Assembly (NCBI GenBank): GCA_012295275.1 | Contig: CM022671.1 | Coordinates: 7,459,227-7,523,226 of the forward strand | Direction of reading: 5' to 3' | DNA length: 64,000 nucleotides | From: Chrysomallon squamiferum | Taxonomy: Eukaryota > Mollusca > Gastropoda > Neomphalida > Peltospiridae | Part shown: positions 12,184 through 27,700 of the stretch, one piece after another | Layout of the letters: the number at the start of each line of letters is the position of its first letter | How positions within the stretch are numbered: the stretch's first letter is position 1 | The notes under the pieces: model-generated | Seen by the model: the letters and a program-made list of their open reading frames with translations, nothing else | Database searches by the model: none | Told to the model about the DNA's origin: nothing | Position numbers and translations under genes: made by a program

Positions 12184-15100
12184 CTATAAAACAACAGTTA
12201 TTACAAGTAATAACATCTGTCTGTGAGTGAAAACAAAACAGTATGATAGTTCCACTTAACAATGATATAGCAATAAAAACATATAGCAATAAAAACAAAG
12301 ATGCTGTGTAATTTCTTTAAACTGGACACTCATTAAACTGGAATGTGGTTATAATCTCATGATTTAAAAACAAAAACCTGTAACAAACCAAACTCTGTTT
12401 CCAACAAAACTTTTTCATTTTTAAACTTGGTCCCAATACTGCTTGTTTGTCACTGTATATAACTGGTAATCATTTAAACTCTAAAATGTCCACCTTCAAT
12501 CCAAACCTTACTCTGTTAACAATAAAAGAAAGTTCATTTATTTTGAGTTCTGTAATCCAGATCTTATTATTATATGTATTTATAACCATGGAATTCTTAC
12601 TTTATTAATTTTTTCATACAAAAACACAAATATCAAAGAGTTTATTTAGATTAAACTTATTTTGATATAAATGCACAAACATAACATTATCTGATAACAT
12701 TAAAAAATGACTGTAATCTGTTTTGTATTTCATATACTTACATTCATGAGTATATCTTCAGAGAGTTCAGGGGCAATGAAAGTCACTGGTCCCTCCATGT
12801 TGGGTGGGGACTGGGCGTACATCTGTGATGTTGGTGACGAACTCTCCATGAATGTACTGTTGGTGCGCTTTAAGTAAGACGAAGATCTGTCACGCTCCAG
12901 TGAACCCAGCTTTTCTTTCTCATTGACAAATGAACCACGTCGTTCTGTGTTGCCTCCATATTGCATCATGGTGCCTGCTGCTGAATGAAATGCGTCATGT
13001 TGTTAAAAAAAGATTTTTTTTTAGTCGAGTTGGTTTGAAATATCAGTGTTAGGATGAATTGATGTGAAATATGTCCAGTTGTGAGAATAACTGTCATTTC
13101 CAATTAGTGGTTTATTTAAAATATTGATATTAAACTCATCAATCTCAAAATTAATAATTTGCAGAATATAAAAAGTTGGATGCTGTAATTAAAATATTAA
13201 TAACTTGATATTACAGATATTTTTTTAGGAATATAATAATGTAATTAATTATCTACTATAAACAGTTAAAAAAAAATTTATTTGTGTTCTCTGACTTGGG
13301 TTCTATTTCATCAGTTCTAATCAAACAACTACTAACTATTCCTAGTTAATATATGATTAGTATATTAAAAGGTATGAAAATGAATTTTTGTGCCCAGATA
13401 AAAAAAGTCCCTCCTAATCTTTTTTTTTAATCTGCAAGTTACCATGAGTTATAAAACTATAAAGTGTGAATAAATTTGTTTGTCAGAATTTTAGGGAACA
13501 GAAAACTCATAGTTACGTTGGGGTTGGTTGGCAAAAGCTGCTCTCAGAAGCTGTTGAGAGAGAAGAGACTGGCCACGAGCTAGAGAGCCTGGGTCGCTGT
13601 TAGTTCGGTGGTATTCCATGTTGTGTATCTCGTGAGGAGAAACTGATAATAATCAAATTTAATACAAAAATAAATACAAGCTTTTCATTCATAACAATTT
13701 TATTTGGAACATCCATTTGAAAGCTATTTTACTTATAAACATTAATTTTGAAATGAAATTTTTTTTTTGTCTGTTGTGTATTTCATGAGGAGAAATTGAA
13801 AATATTCAAATTTAATACAAAAATAAATATATTTTATTTACAACTGTTATCTCAGCTTATTTAGCTTTATTCAAATTTATAAGGTGGAGATTAAAACAGA
13901 AATTCTAAAATATTTTGTTTATAAAAATCTATTATTAAAGTAATTATATTTTTCATTAATAATAATAATTATCCTAACAAAAATTACTTTTAATTTTCTT
14001 TTTTTGGTTAAACAATAAAGAAAATTAGTATCTATTAAACTAACATTAAATTTAAACTATTCTCAAATTCTTGCATATTCATCTGATTTCAGAATTTAAA
14101 TTATAATAAAAAAGTGGAAAATATTAAACTGAATTTCTTGTTTTTATTTCAAAATGTAAATCCATCTTAAAGCAAGAGAATATTTTCTAATTATTTAAAT
14201 AATAATAATAATAAAAATAATAACAACAACAACAACAAATATAATAATAAATATTATAGATAAATAAATAATATATATATATATATATCATCAACTGAAG
14301 GAAAATAACAAGGCTACCTTCTTTATTAGTAAAAGTCAGGGTACCCAGATGCTCTGGAGGATTGTTATTATGGCTTCCTCCAAACGGTGCTTGAAGATAT
14401 TCTTGTTGGTATTCCTCTGGACTGCAGCGGAAGTCAAAGCCAGCAGGAATTCTAGCTGGCGAGCCAAGGATGGGAGGAAGAGATCCTGGAGCAGCAAATG
14501 GCAAGGGAGAAAAACGTGGGGAACTGTTGAAGCCTGTAACGAAAATAATGGAAAATAATAAAAATAGAGGTGTTGGTGCCAGTAATCAAAAATGATGGAA
14601 ATTAATGGAACTAGATCTGTTGGTGCCTGTAATAAAAATAATGGAAAATAATGATAGTAGAAGTATTAGTACCTACAATAAAAATAATGGAAACAAAAGT
14701 TTTGGAGCCTTTAATGAAAATAATGGAAACAGAAGTTTCAATTATTGTAATAAAAATAATGGAAATTCAAAAGACATCATAATGTTCTTAAGAAAAAACA
14801 CCTGAAAAAGTTATTAAATACATGGATTTTCCCCTTTGTTAAAACAAAGAAGAAAAATAACCAAGGTGGGTACTAAATAATGCAGTGTAAAAATACAATT
14901 ATGGTACAGGTCATGAAAATATATTGCAACAATCTGCTTTATGTAGCTGAATTGTCTGAAAACATCATTTACCCATCTTCAAAAATATACTACTAGACTA
15001 GCACACTAAACAGTTATTATTCTACTGAAGAAACCAGTAAAACAGTTACTAAAAGATAATATTAAGCTGTGCAGATTTGCAATGTATTTAGTCTGAAAGG

Positions 15101-18100
15101 AGTTTTTTGAAAGCATGAACAGTCTGTGACATTCATAATGGTTGTTATAAACAATTGTTTAAAAAACAGAAAACTTTATATTAAACAGTAACTCACTGTT
15201 TTTCCTATGTGGTGATCCAGACAAGCTGGGAGGAGTTCCACTGTTTCTGTTGGGTGGGGTGCTTGTCCGCTTCCACTGACCAGCAGCATTAGGAGGTGTG
15301 CCAATAGTGAACTGAACTGAAAACAAGAAAATTCAGTTTATTTTACTGTACCACATGGTAGAAAGGGTGAAGTTATATATAGTTTTGTGGCATGTAACTG
15401 TGTGAACACAATAATATAAATATAAGAGACTGAGATCTGGATAAAAAAAAGACAACAGAAAGCAGCAGAAATATTTTCTTACACTACTGAATTTATTGTT
15501 GTAATTTATTATTAACAAAGATTCACGTCTAAAAACAATAACAGAAAGTAATTAATATATATTTTTTTTTTTTTAAATGCATTTTTCAGAAGTAACTGAC
15601 AGAAAAACTCACCACTAGGGGGCGAGAGAGATCCAAGATCTGGCCCACTTAATCTCGACTCAGAATTAGGCCTAGACAGAGGTTTTTCTCAACAGGAATC
15701 TGAAAACATCAATAACAATCAACATCTTTAACCTACTTCAAAATACGATAACTGAGCAATAATGAGAAGGCTTATAAGCTTATTACATTGGTGCATGTTT
15801 TGAATGGCGTGTAAGTAAAAACATCTCTTTACCCGGGCTAGTTCTCCTGGAGACGTCTGTACCCTTTTGACATTCTTAGGACTAGAAGGAGAAATGGGCT
15901 GCTGCTTCTGGCTAACTCTGACCTGAGTGGGAACAGGAATGGGTTGAGAAGAAGGGGTTGAGGTAGTGGGGCTCTGTACTTGCAGGGTTGACGGGCGACT
16001 TGGGCTCATCAGGGAGTCTTTCTTGAATGCTACTGTCCCAACATCAGTTCGGACTGTTATTGCTTTTAGAGAGGGTGGTGGTGCATCACTGAAAAGTAAA
16101 TAATGACTAAATCAGTGTTGTCACTTTATTTTTTAATAAAAAAAAACAACTATGTTGGTATATTGCTGCAAAAAAAAAACAAAAAAACAAACAATTATGT
16201 TGGAATATTGCTGCAAAAAATAAAAAATAAAAAACAAGTTAAAAAATAAATAATGGATTTTTAAATGACTCTATTTGTGTAATTAATAACTAAATAAGAG
16301 TTGTGTAATTAATTTTAATGAAAACCTCTTCAGGTATGTTGATGAAAAAAAAAATAGTTTGATAACTGAATAACCAATTATTAAATGATAATTTATGTGA
16401 TTAACAACTGAGTGTTATCAAATTACTTTTAATGAAAAGCTCATTAAATATATTGCCAAAAAAAAAAACATAAAAATAGTTTAAAAAATGAATAATCAAT
16501 TTTTAAATGATAATTTATGTATTTAATAACTAAATAAGAATTATATCATTACTTTTAACAAAAAGCTGTAAACAATTAACAAAATTCTTGCATTAGAAAA
16601 GGATGGAATGCTTCTAGGGTTGAGACAGATATGCATAAAAAATTAATAATTATATTAATGAGTGATAGCTTTTGTAATTTCAATTTTACGTTTAACAGAC
16701 ATTACTGATTTTTATTATAAGTTGATTGGTGTATTTATTACAGAACACAGATATAATCACAACTTACCCCAGGGTATCCATGTCTTCTTCAGAAGCCATT
16801 GGTGCTTTAGCTGCAGCTGCTGGCCCATCTACAACAACAACACTTGAAATCAGACTTAAAACTTCAAGTTAAATTTAAAGATACATTCTAAAAATGTCAA
16901 AACAAATTAAAATACATTTATAAACATTTAAGCAGAAATGTACATAAAAATTAATTATGTTATTATTCAGTTATTTCAATTCTACAAAGTTGAGGAATAC
17001 TCACCAAAATGGTCACTGTGCAAGTTCTCTGATACAAGAACAAAATCCTGTAAGCAAAAAGCAAATATATTATGAAACGTATTCAGTGTTTAAATATATA
17101 TACATAAAAAATATATTAACTAAATATTGCAACTTTCTTATTAACAATCTCTTCTACCCAATTTTAATTAAATGCCAAAAACAAACAAACAAAACAACAA
17201 ACAACTAACAAACAAATAAAACATATCTTCTGGAAGTATGTAAAATATATTCAGGTTAAATTTTCACATCATACATTAATAAAAGGAAGTATCACTTACT
17301 TCAGTAGGACTTTGAGTTCTGTATTCCAAGCCATCTTTGTCAACCTTCAAGAAGTCAGCTTCATCAGGAGGAGATGGTGGAACATCATCAAGGACATCAT
17401 CAATTTTTGGTGCAAGTGGAGCCTTCAACTATAACAATGAAATTAAAAAACAATAATAAAATAAAATAAATAATACTTAAAAATATTATAATTTAATAAC
17501 TGCAGACCTTATTCCTTAGGAGCAAAATAAAACCAGTGTGGGCAAAACAAATTTTGATAATTATTTTATTCTACTCAACATTTATGAGATCAGATCAGAT
17601 AAAAAAAACTATATTATAGTATATAAAGTAGTGAACAATAGCCTACTTGTGGTGAAGAAGTGAGATCAGTGCTTCCTGGAGTTGGAGATGGACCAGACTG
17701 TTTTCCAGGAGTGGAACTTTCCGAAGAAAAACTCTGGCTGCGACTTGGTACTGGAACTGGCTTAGCTACAAAGACATATTAAATAATTAGTACTGGTAAG
17801 TATAATATGAATATGACTTTATACTAAGGTTCAAAGTTGCGAATGACATACACACAGTTATTTACACATCTCACTCTCTTTATCAAAATTATTCTTCACT
17901 TGCTATGAAAATAAAATAATTTTATATTTAACCAAAGTATATACAAAATGTCACTGTATGATTACTTACAAGCTGGTTTGTGTGCAGATCGCAGAACAAA
18001 TGGATGTTTGAAGAAATCCTCTGAAAATAATAAAATTATTTCTTTTAGAATATTTCAAGAGTTTATTGGAATACTTGCCGAACTTGATCCCAAAATATAT

Positions 18101-20873
18101 AAATAAAAACTATAATAACTTGCCCAGATAACCATATAAAAAAAATACAATTAAATCTTAGTATTCTTATACCAAATGTGCTTTATACAAAATATTTTTG
18201 TTTTATATGATAAAAATCATAAAAAAATATATAAAAATACACATTGTTAAATTTAAATACATCTGTGATAAGAATATGAAAATCTAATAATATTTTTTAT
18301 ATTATTTGTTTTTATTGGTGCTATGATTTTATTATACTCACCAAATTCAATTCTGTCCTTGGCATTTCTTTTCAGCAGTTTTAGTAAGAGATCACGTAAT
18401 TCTGGAGAGGTTCCACTGGGAATACTGTTAAAAATAAACAAACAGATTAACAAAATTCTATAGCAAATTAATGTATTTCAAATAATGTATCTATATATGT
18501 AAGCAAATAAATTCAAAATTTTAAATTAAATAAAAAAATATAATTATCTTTTTAACATTTTGATGTTTAACTTAATTTTTTTGTTTTATGTATAAGGAGG
18601 AGCAAAATTTCTCTGCAACTCTTTCCAAATATCAGGATAGAAAAAAAATATATCCATTTATCAGTAGTTATGTCAGTGACCAGATTGCTTTCAGAGGGTT
18701 AAAATGAAAGCATTCAGATGTTTTGTAGAAGAACTGATTTACTGTCATAATTTGTTATTATGTATTATTTATTAAACTACTCAGAACAATGAAAATAATA
18801 TATCAGAAGTATAAACAATTTTGCTTTGACCATTTGTGCACACCACTGCACATATATTTTAAGACACTGAACTACTTACTTGGGAACAAGATTACTGTTT
18901 TTCTCGTAGAAATGCTTGAGTTGTTGTGGTGTTTGAGCCTGGAATGGAGCTTTGCCTGTCAGACACTGGAAGACAATTGTACCTATACTCCACAGGTCAG
19001 CTTTAGCATCGTACTGAATTGACATGATCACCTCTGGAGCCTGCAACACATACCACACATACAAAATAGACACTAGAACCAGGGAAAGATTTTATATTTC
19101 AGAAAACGAACATGCACTATTTCTTCAGAATATGTATTTTTCAACATTAAAATAAACTTCATTACAGAGAAGAAAAAACTGTTATTTACACAATGCTGCA
19201 CTTATATCTACATGGACAAAGCATGATTTTTTAAACTTATACATGTAATTTAACCAAAACAATTGTAGAGGATTATATTAACTGATTACAATCTATGTTA
19301 AACTTATACGCTTATTCTAACCAAATCAATAAAACTGTTGAGGATTATATCATCTTTCATTATAATTGTTTAAATTTATTCATTTAATCTAACCAAAAGA
19401 GTAATAATTGTAACAGATTAAAGTTATAATAATGAGAACTGAGTGAAGATCATTGCTGACATGTAGATAATCCCGAAAATCTCCCATCATTTATAGGGGT
19501 GTGACTGCTAATAATAAATATGTTCAACTAACCATGTACATTGGCGAGCCACAGAGTGTTGCTGCCATAACACCATCTTGTAAAAATCTCGCAAAGCCGA
19601 AATCAGCTGCAAATAAATATTCAATGAAATTTTAATTTAACTTTTATTATTATTATCATTATTATCATTATTTTATCTCTGTTTTCAAATATTTTCTTTG
19701 TTTTTGCTTTGAAGTGTGAATTTCAATTTTATGTTTCAACAAACATGCACAAACATGCACAAACACAGACAGACACGCGTCTAAGAATTTTTTTTATTAT
19801 GTGCATGATTTGTTATAATATTCATGTCAGAAATTAAAAAGAAAATGTAATAAAGCCATCTAATACACAAGTCGTACTTATTGTTATTCTACAGACAACA
19901 TGCCTCAAGATGTGTATCTATGAAACATGAACAACATCCACAGTCTAAACCCAGTGACCCTAGACACCCTTGACAACAATAGTCCAACACACACCCATAG
20001 GTCATTGGTCTGTCATGTGTATGATGCAACAGTATGTCATAATAAGATTACTTATTTATTATACATGAGGATTACCAGAAACTAAATAGCACATTAAGCA
20101 AAAGTAGAGGCTTAAGTATGAAAGTCATGTACCAATTTTCAGCTTAATTTCTTTTGCTGGTGCGTTAGGTTTTCCAGGGTGACACAGCAATATGTTCTGA
20201 GGTTTTATGTCTCTGTGTACAATGCCTTTTCCATTCAAAGCTTTCATTGCTGCAGCTAGAAAATAATAACAGTGAAAAAAAACAATAATTTTAGATGATT
20301 GTATCTGTGAAGTGGGCTAGGAAATTTAAGACTGAAATAATATTTATATTATGTTTATGGAACTGTTTTTGTATTAGGCTTTATTTTATATGCAGAAATG
20401 CAATTTAAAAAAACTTTATAATATATGTGTATGCACTACATAAGGTCATAGCAAATATTAAAAACACGTTTTAGAAAGATTGAAAAAATGTACATGTATT
20501 TTTTGGCAAACTGTTTTTTTTGTGTACAAATACATATGATGTTAAATCTAACATTCTGCAAGACCTGTTAAGAGTTCATGGAATATATTGTCCATACTGT
20601 TTTTGACAGATATTTTTACATTCATTAATGCTTGCTTAATTTGTTAATTCAGTAATGACTACTGTTTAGATTACAAATAAATGAAATGTTATTTAATTTA
20701 TTATTATTATAAATAAAAGAAATGGAAAATCACCAAACTTACCAATCTGTTTTAGAAACATGGATATAGTGTCTTCACTCAGGGTCCCTTTTGCTGAAAA
20801 GATAAACAAATAAAAATACATATACATATTAGCTGTAATTATGTTACTGTTTCTGAACTTAAATATAAAGATA

Positions 20874-20909
<36 letters not shown>

Positions 20910-21309
20910 AAAAAGAAAAAGAAAAATAAATAAATAAATAAAAAATAAATAAAAATGAAAAAAATAATATCTTATGGCTCTTGAACAGTTTTCCTATGTG
21001 TTTTTTATTTATTTAACTTTGTATTTTCTTCAAATATGTTTTCTCTATGAAACTGTTTACAACATAAATATATAAATTACCTTGTAAGTAATCTGCCAGA
21101 TCTCCTCCATTGCAATACTGAAATAGTGACATAAAAGCTGAGCTATATATTACACTCAAAACTGATTAAAAGTTATAATATGCAAACTCATTCACTGCAT
21201 ATTTAGTAGCATTCCTACTAAATAATGCAGTAAAAATAAATATTTATGCCTATTTTAGGTTTTAAACCATTTACTGTTAGTACTCATGTTTGTAAGTGTG
21301 TATTAGAAG

Positions 21310-21352
<43 letters not shown>

Positions 21353-24300
21353 TGAGAGAGAAAGAGATGCACATCGAGGAAAACAGCAAATATGCAGTGA
21401 TCAACACATATGTATATGAAATGATATCATGAAATTGGAAACAAAACAATCTATATTTAATCTTCGTTAGTTTATTTTATTTTATTATTTGTTCCCCATA
21501 CTTTACTTTCATACATAAATTCACAGGTTAATTGGAAGGTTAATACTGACCTCCATGACCAGGTAGACATGGTTAGTTGTTTCCTGAAATAAAATTTAGA
21601 AACACAGCTAAAAGGTATATCAGAAAAGTCATTTTAATGTTTTCACATCTTTTAATTAACAAAATTAACTATTAGTATAATAATGTTCATATATTTACCC
21701 CTTCAGATGGCTGCAGCAATAACCACTAATTGAACTTTTTATTCTTTGCAGCATGTTTTGTTTTTACTGTACTGTTTACATGACTGTTTTAATACAAAAC
21801 TGTAAATATTTAAAACTGCAAAACTGCTATACTGTTGTTTTCATAAACATACGTATATCACAAACAATTACACCGATATTAAACAGAGATAAATATGTGA
21901 AGATATTAATAAATCTCTTTACACTATAAATTAAAACATGGTTTGTGGTGGTGTAAATTAAATAAATAAACAAATAATAATAATTTAGAAAATTAAAAAA
22001 TTAAAAATTAAAATAGATATAAATTTATAGTGATTTGAAAAAATGTAATGTTTTTGTTGAAGGAAAAGCAATATTATAAACAATTTAAATTTATTTTTAA
22101 ACGTCAGTTCAAAGAGATTTAATGATTTTGCCAGAAGAAATGTAAATAAACTTAAACACATTGAAATTGATTTCACACAAATTTAAAAACAAAATCTAAA
22201 CAACCACAGACATTCGTAACTGATACACAAGTCAAAATTTATGAAAAATTGCTCATTACAGACAGTGACATATGTCAGTGTCATTATGATAGATTAGTTT
22301 GCGACATGTCATGATGTATCATGTTGCCTAAAATGATTTCTAGGATTGTTTTGCTTCTCATAACATTAAATATTTGCCTGAATTTCATTATATATCGATA
22401 TCTGTGTGGGTTCTGGGTGTAAAAATAAGAACCACCCACTGCCTGAGGGAGGTAAATTGAGTTGTCAGGGCAGTAAGTGTGATATGGAGACAGCCTAAAG
22501 CTAATATATAATGATAATGCACTGATATTTGATCATTTTCTGATTTTGGAATAATAATAATAATAATTGCTTTCCAGTGAATTTATCATTTCCAAAAAAA
22601 AAAAAATAATAATAAAATAAAAAAAAATAATAATAATAAAAAAAAATAATAAAAATAAATAATAATAAAAACAATTTGTAAAAAAAAAAATAATAATAAA
22701 ATTTAAAAAAATAAAAATAAATGATAAAAAAAAAAAAAAAAAAATAATAAAATTTAAAAAAATAAAAATAAATGATAAAAAAAATTGTAAATAATAATAA
22801 TAAAATAAAAAAAAAAATAAAATAAAAAATAATAATAAATAAAAAAATAATAATAAATAAACGAATAATAATAATAAAAAAAAAAAAAAAAAAAAAATAA
22901 TAATAATACAATTAAATGACTCTAATTACAATAAAACAAAACTGTTAAAATTTAAATATACCTTGCAATCCAGTAGACCAACAACATTCTCATGATGTAG
23001 ATCAGATAATTCCTGGAAAAAGTTAAGACTTCATGTTAAAAATTAGGATGCATTTGGAAATTTCTATATTATCATTTCTGTGTAAAGCATGTGTTGTTTT
23101 ATTTTGTGAAAAAAAACTATTAATTTTTTGAAGTGTCTGATTTTCATAAAAAATATATTTAGTGCAAATTTTAATATGTAAAAAAAAAAAATCAATAAAA
23201 ATATTTAAAAAAAAAAATGTATATACACACATACATACATTTCTGAAAAGTTAATTCAAGATTAACCCGTTTTTAAAAATTTTATAATAAAGAATATTAA
23301 TAAGAATAATTTTTTTTTTTTTTTTTTTTTAAATTGTCAGTTATAGAATTTTCACTGCTTCTTAATTAGAAACATTAAGCATCAACATACCTTGAGAATT
23401 TTAATTTCTTTGCTGAGTAGTTGTTGAGATTTGGCGATGTTCTTCTTTGTTATACTCTTGATTGCTACAGCTAGACTGGGTCTCTGTAACAGAAAAAAGA
23501 ACAAAAAAATAAACAAATAAAATAAATTAATTAATATATATAAACAAAATTTTAAAAAAAGTTGAAAAGAAAAAAGATTTTTACAAAAATAATATTAATG
23601 ATAATAATATCTTAGAAGTATACAATACCAGAAATATATTAATGTTTGTTTTGTTTTTTTACCAGTCCCCCCCCAAAAAAAAAAAAAAAAAAAATAAAAA
23701 AATAAAATAAACAACAATGAATATTGTACCACAGCTTAGTACATTGTACTTCTAAATAGCCCTACAATTTTTTTTTTTTAGGTTACAATAGGTCAGCTTC
23801 AGACTCCTTTCAAGAAAGCTTTCCACTGTTAAATAAATGACACTGTGTGTAATATGATGTCCTAGTTTTCAAGATGTTGCTATTATTATATTAATATGTT
23901 GCATGTATCTGCATAGCATACATCATGTGGAAAGAAGTGAATTGTTTTTTTTATTAATGGAATAAACTAAGCAATGAGCACAGCTATTTATTTATGTTAT
24001 ACCATGTGTAAATAAAAATGTGTGTGTATGTATTAAGAAATATGTTTGTAAAATAAAATAAAATAATAATACTAATAAAAAAATTATACAAATAACAATA
24101 ACAAAAAATTATACCAATAACAATAATAAAAACTTATATTTGCACAACATTATTATATACTATTATTAGTTATGAATAATATGAATTTTGCAAATATAAA
24201 GATGACATAATCACACCCATAAACAGAAAAAAAGGTGACATAATTACACTTAATAGTAACTAATGAGCCATATATTTTGAAAGAAATTATATTTACTTTT

Positions 24301-24672
24301 TTAATTTTTAATAACAGTGCTATACTAAAAGTGTGAAACTATTATATAGGCCTACATATTCATGTAAACAAATACAAATATTTTTTTAAATTATTATTAA
24401 CACTTTGAACAACTAGTCCCAAACATCTATCCCATACCCTAAGCTTCCCTAACAAAATGGCTGAAATCAGTGATATTTACTTTTGGTCTTTACAAGCAGA
24501 TTGACTGAATTTTTAACGACCATGGTATTATTAATGAAAACAAGATGAAAGCAACACATAACAATAAAACTTTTAACCTTTTGGGTAATAAATGTTTTGT
24601 ATTTTTTTTTAATTTTAACTGCTGAGTTTGAAAGTATATAACAAAGAATAGAGAAATAATTTATGTTGCTGG

Positions 24673-24750
<78 letters not shown>

Positions 24751-27700
24751 ATACATGCTCGAACTGACTTTCAGTTTCAGTATTTTAAATTATTACAGGT
24801 GTAACTGTTACATAATTATGATAATAATACAAATAAATAAATAATAAAGCTCTTTAAATAAATAAAAAATAAAAATACATGTCAACTGCACCCAAAATGC
24901 CTCTATAACTCAATGTAACAACATGGTGGTATAGCATTTATTTAATGACAAATCATTATTTTTGCTTTGAGCATTGTAATACTGGTGTAATAAGTATATG
25001 GTATGTATTTCCTTGTCAGCTAACAATAGTACAAAGCATAACAGATGGTTTAGCATTATAAAATTATTGATTTATATCTAACATGGTATTAACATTTAAT
25101 AGTAAAATGTATTGAATAGATATTAAATATTCGTTTTATTTTATTGTCCCAAAGAGCAAACCTCTTTTTATTCAAATTTTATCTTAAATTAAAATGATCA
25201 ACAAAGGCAACAACAATAACAATAGCAATAACAATAAGTTAATAATAACAAATCCTACTTAAAGTAATCTGTTTAAACAAAATTTAAGAATCTTTATACT
25301 TATAGTATAAAAAAATAAATTATTTTTATTTTTGCCTTTGTCTACACAAACACTGCTGACTGTAAACAGTACACCATGACATTGAGTTGGTGTTACTGGA
25401 TAAATTCAGTCAGTAGGTTACTGGTTTATTTATCTATAAATAGAAGGTTCGCTAAGGTTATATCTAGGGTTGTGTTTATAAACAACCTATCCTTTCCAGT
25501 CAGAATATTTTGTTTATGATGTAGATATCATGATTTTCCTTAAAGGACAAGATTGTTGAAAAACTGGGTTAGTCAACAAGCATCAGTAATTCTATTAAAT
25601 GTCATAAATGAAATATAAACACATACATCATATAGAAATTTTGAATAAGGGTGCTAAGATTATGCAGGCAATTTATGCTGTATTTTATAAAATAAAAATA
25701 ACCTTGAGAATATCATTATATGGCTATGTGATTTAAAAAAATAAAGGGTTTATTCAGGAATTTTTTTCTACAATTTCTAAACTAAAAAGTTTGTGTGTGT
25801 GTGTGTGTCAAAAAATACATTTTTCTAAATAAAGGATTTATTCAAGAAATTTACTGTAGCGAATCACAACAACTATTTTTTCATATTATCAATTTAAAAA
25901 TTTAGTATATCTTGTAACACAGTATCACACTATAAATAGGTGCAGCTATGCGTAAGTATTATAATTATTTACTGGGTGGATTTCACATATACACATTTAG
26001 AAACACTTAGTAATTGTCTATTAATGGAAAATGACTTTCTTTTGCACCAAACAGTGGGTGGTACAATATCAACACTTATTTATTTATAGTCTTTGTATTT
26101 GTTTTATTACACACCCATACCAAAATTTCAGCTTTCATTTTTTGTTTCTTTATATAATAATTAATCATATGCTGCTCACTTTTATTTCTTATAAATAAAG
26201 TAATTCCTAAAACATAATGAATCAGAAATCAGCAACACATACAATTATAAAAAACAAAAGAATAAATAAACAAGCTTTTATTTTTAATTGTTTTTAAAAA
26301 TACCTTATTATTTATTTATTTTTTTTATTTATTTATTTATTTTTTTATTTATTATTTTATTTTTTTTTTATCTTTGTTTTCTTTGTTAGAATATTTATCC
26401 TACATGTTGAAAAGTTGCTGCATTTGTATTGGTTGAAACTGTGTCAGAATCATAAATAACTCGATAACATCAGGTTTTGCTACAGGTGTGACTCAAACTA
26501 TAATTTATAGTTTAATTTATAGCATAAACATCAAATATCTGTCAGCTATATGTATATATTTTTACCTATTTTTTTATGTTAATTTAGAGTTATAAAAACA
26601 ACTGCTGTACATGTGACAGGAATAAAAATGAAAAATACTTATTTTGTTAATTAAGTTTTAATAATATGATCTTATTAAAAAATAATAATAATAATAATAG
26701 TACAAATTTAATTAGAGTACTGTAAACTAGATATCATGGGTGATGTTTTTAAAGTATTATAAGATCAGATACAAAATTATATACATATATATATATATTT
26801 ATTTATTCTACATAGGTTGAATTGTTGACAATTATTACTTTATAACATTTCTTTTATTCTTTTTAAAGATTTATATTCAGTTTTTCTTATGACTTAAGTT
26901 TTATTCTTAGTGTAAAATATTTCATTACTTTGTTTTCTTAAAATATAAAAAAATTAAACAATGTAAATTTAGTCAAATTTTATCACTTATTACTACATGC
27001 CTATATGTAAAGCTCAGTTAGTTACCTCTCCTTCATCTCAACATTTTACCAAAACCATTTAAAAAAAATTAAAATTAATTAATTCATTTCTGTATTAAGG
27101 CATTTTCATGTCTTTGATACTGGTGAAAGTTTACATCCAAACTAGAATAAAAACAAACTAAACAAAAACAAATGCATTTTACACAAACACACATACACAA
27201 TAAAACAACATCATTAATGCTATAGCTACTCTGTAATTCAATGTTTACAAAATACTACACAGCTGACAATATCAATGTTTTTTTGTGACATTTTATCTTT
27301 TAGCAACTTTGCCATTTTAATTTATTTTACAAGTTAGTATTACAGTGGTGATCTGGGATACACTTGGCTGCAGGATCAATCCTTTTCACATTTAGCCATG
27401 TTCTACTTAACCCAGTGTGACTGTCCAAAATGGTTTTATCAAGGGCTATGATATAAACTTCCATACATTAAAAAAAAGAAAAAGATTTCTTGCTGCTAGT
27501 TTTGAAAAGATAACCTACCATGTGGATATTTTGGTCAGGTTTCTTATCTCATATACTGTATGGCCCTTGACCACATAATTATATAAAGATATCATGTACA
27601 GTATGTTATTAACCCTTTCCATGCTACAAGCAGATATAGCAATTCAATTTTTTTATAATTTTAACTGTGAGAAGTAGTCACAAACCCAGAAAGTCTCAAT

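Noticed and set aside
14605-14805. 66-residue Asn-rich plus-strand ORF
   Set aside because: Translated minisatellite within ULK intron 18.
22501-22911. 136-residue Phe/Tyr/Ile-rich ORF on the minus strand
   Set aside because: Pure A/T low-complexity sequence inside ULK intron 3.
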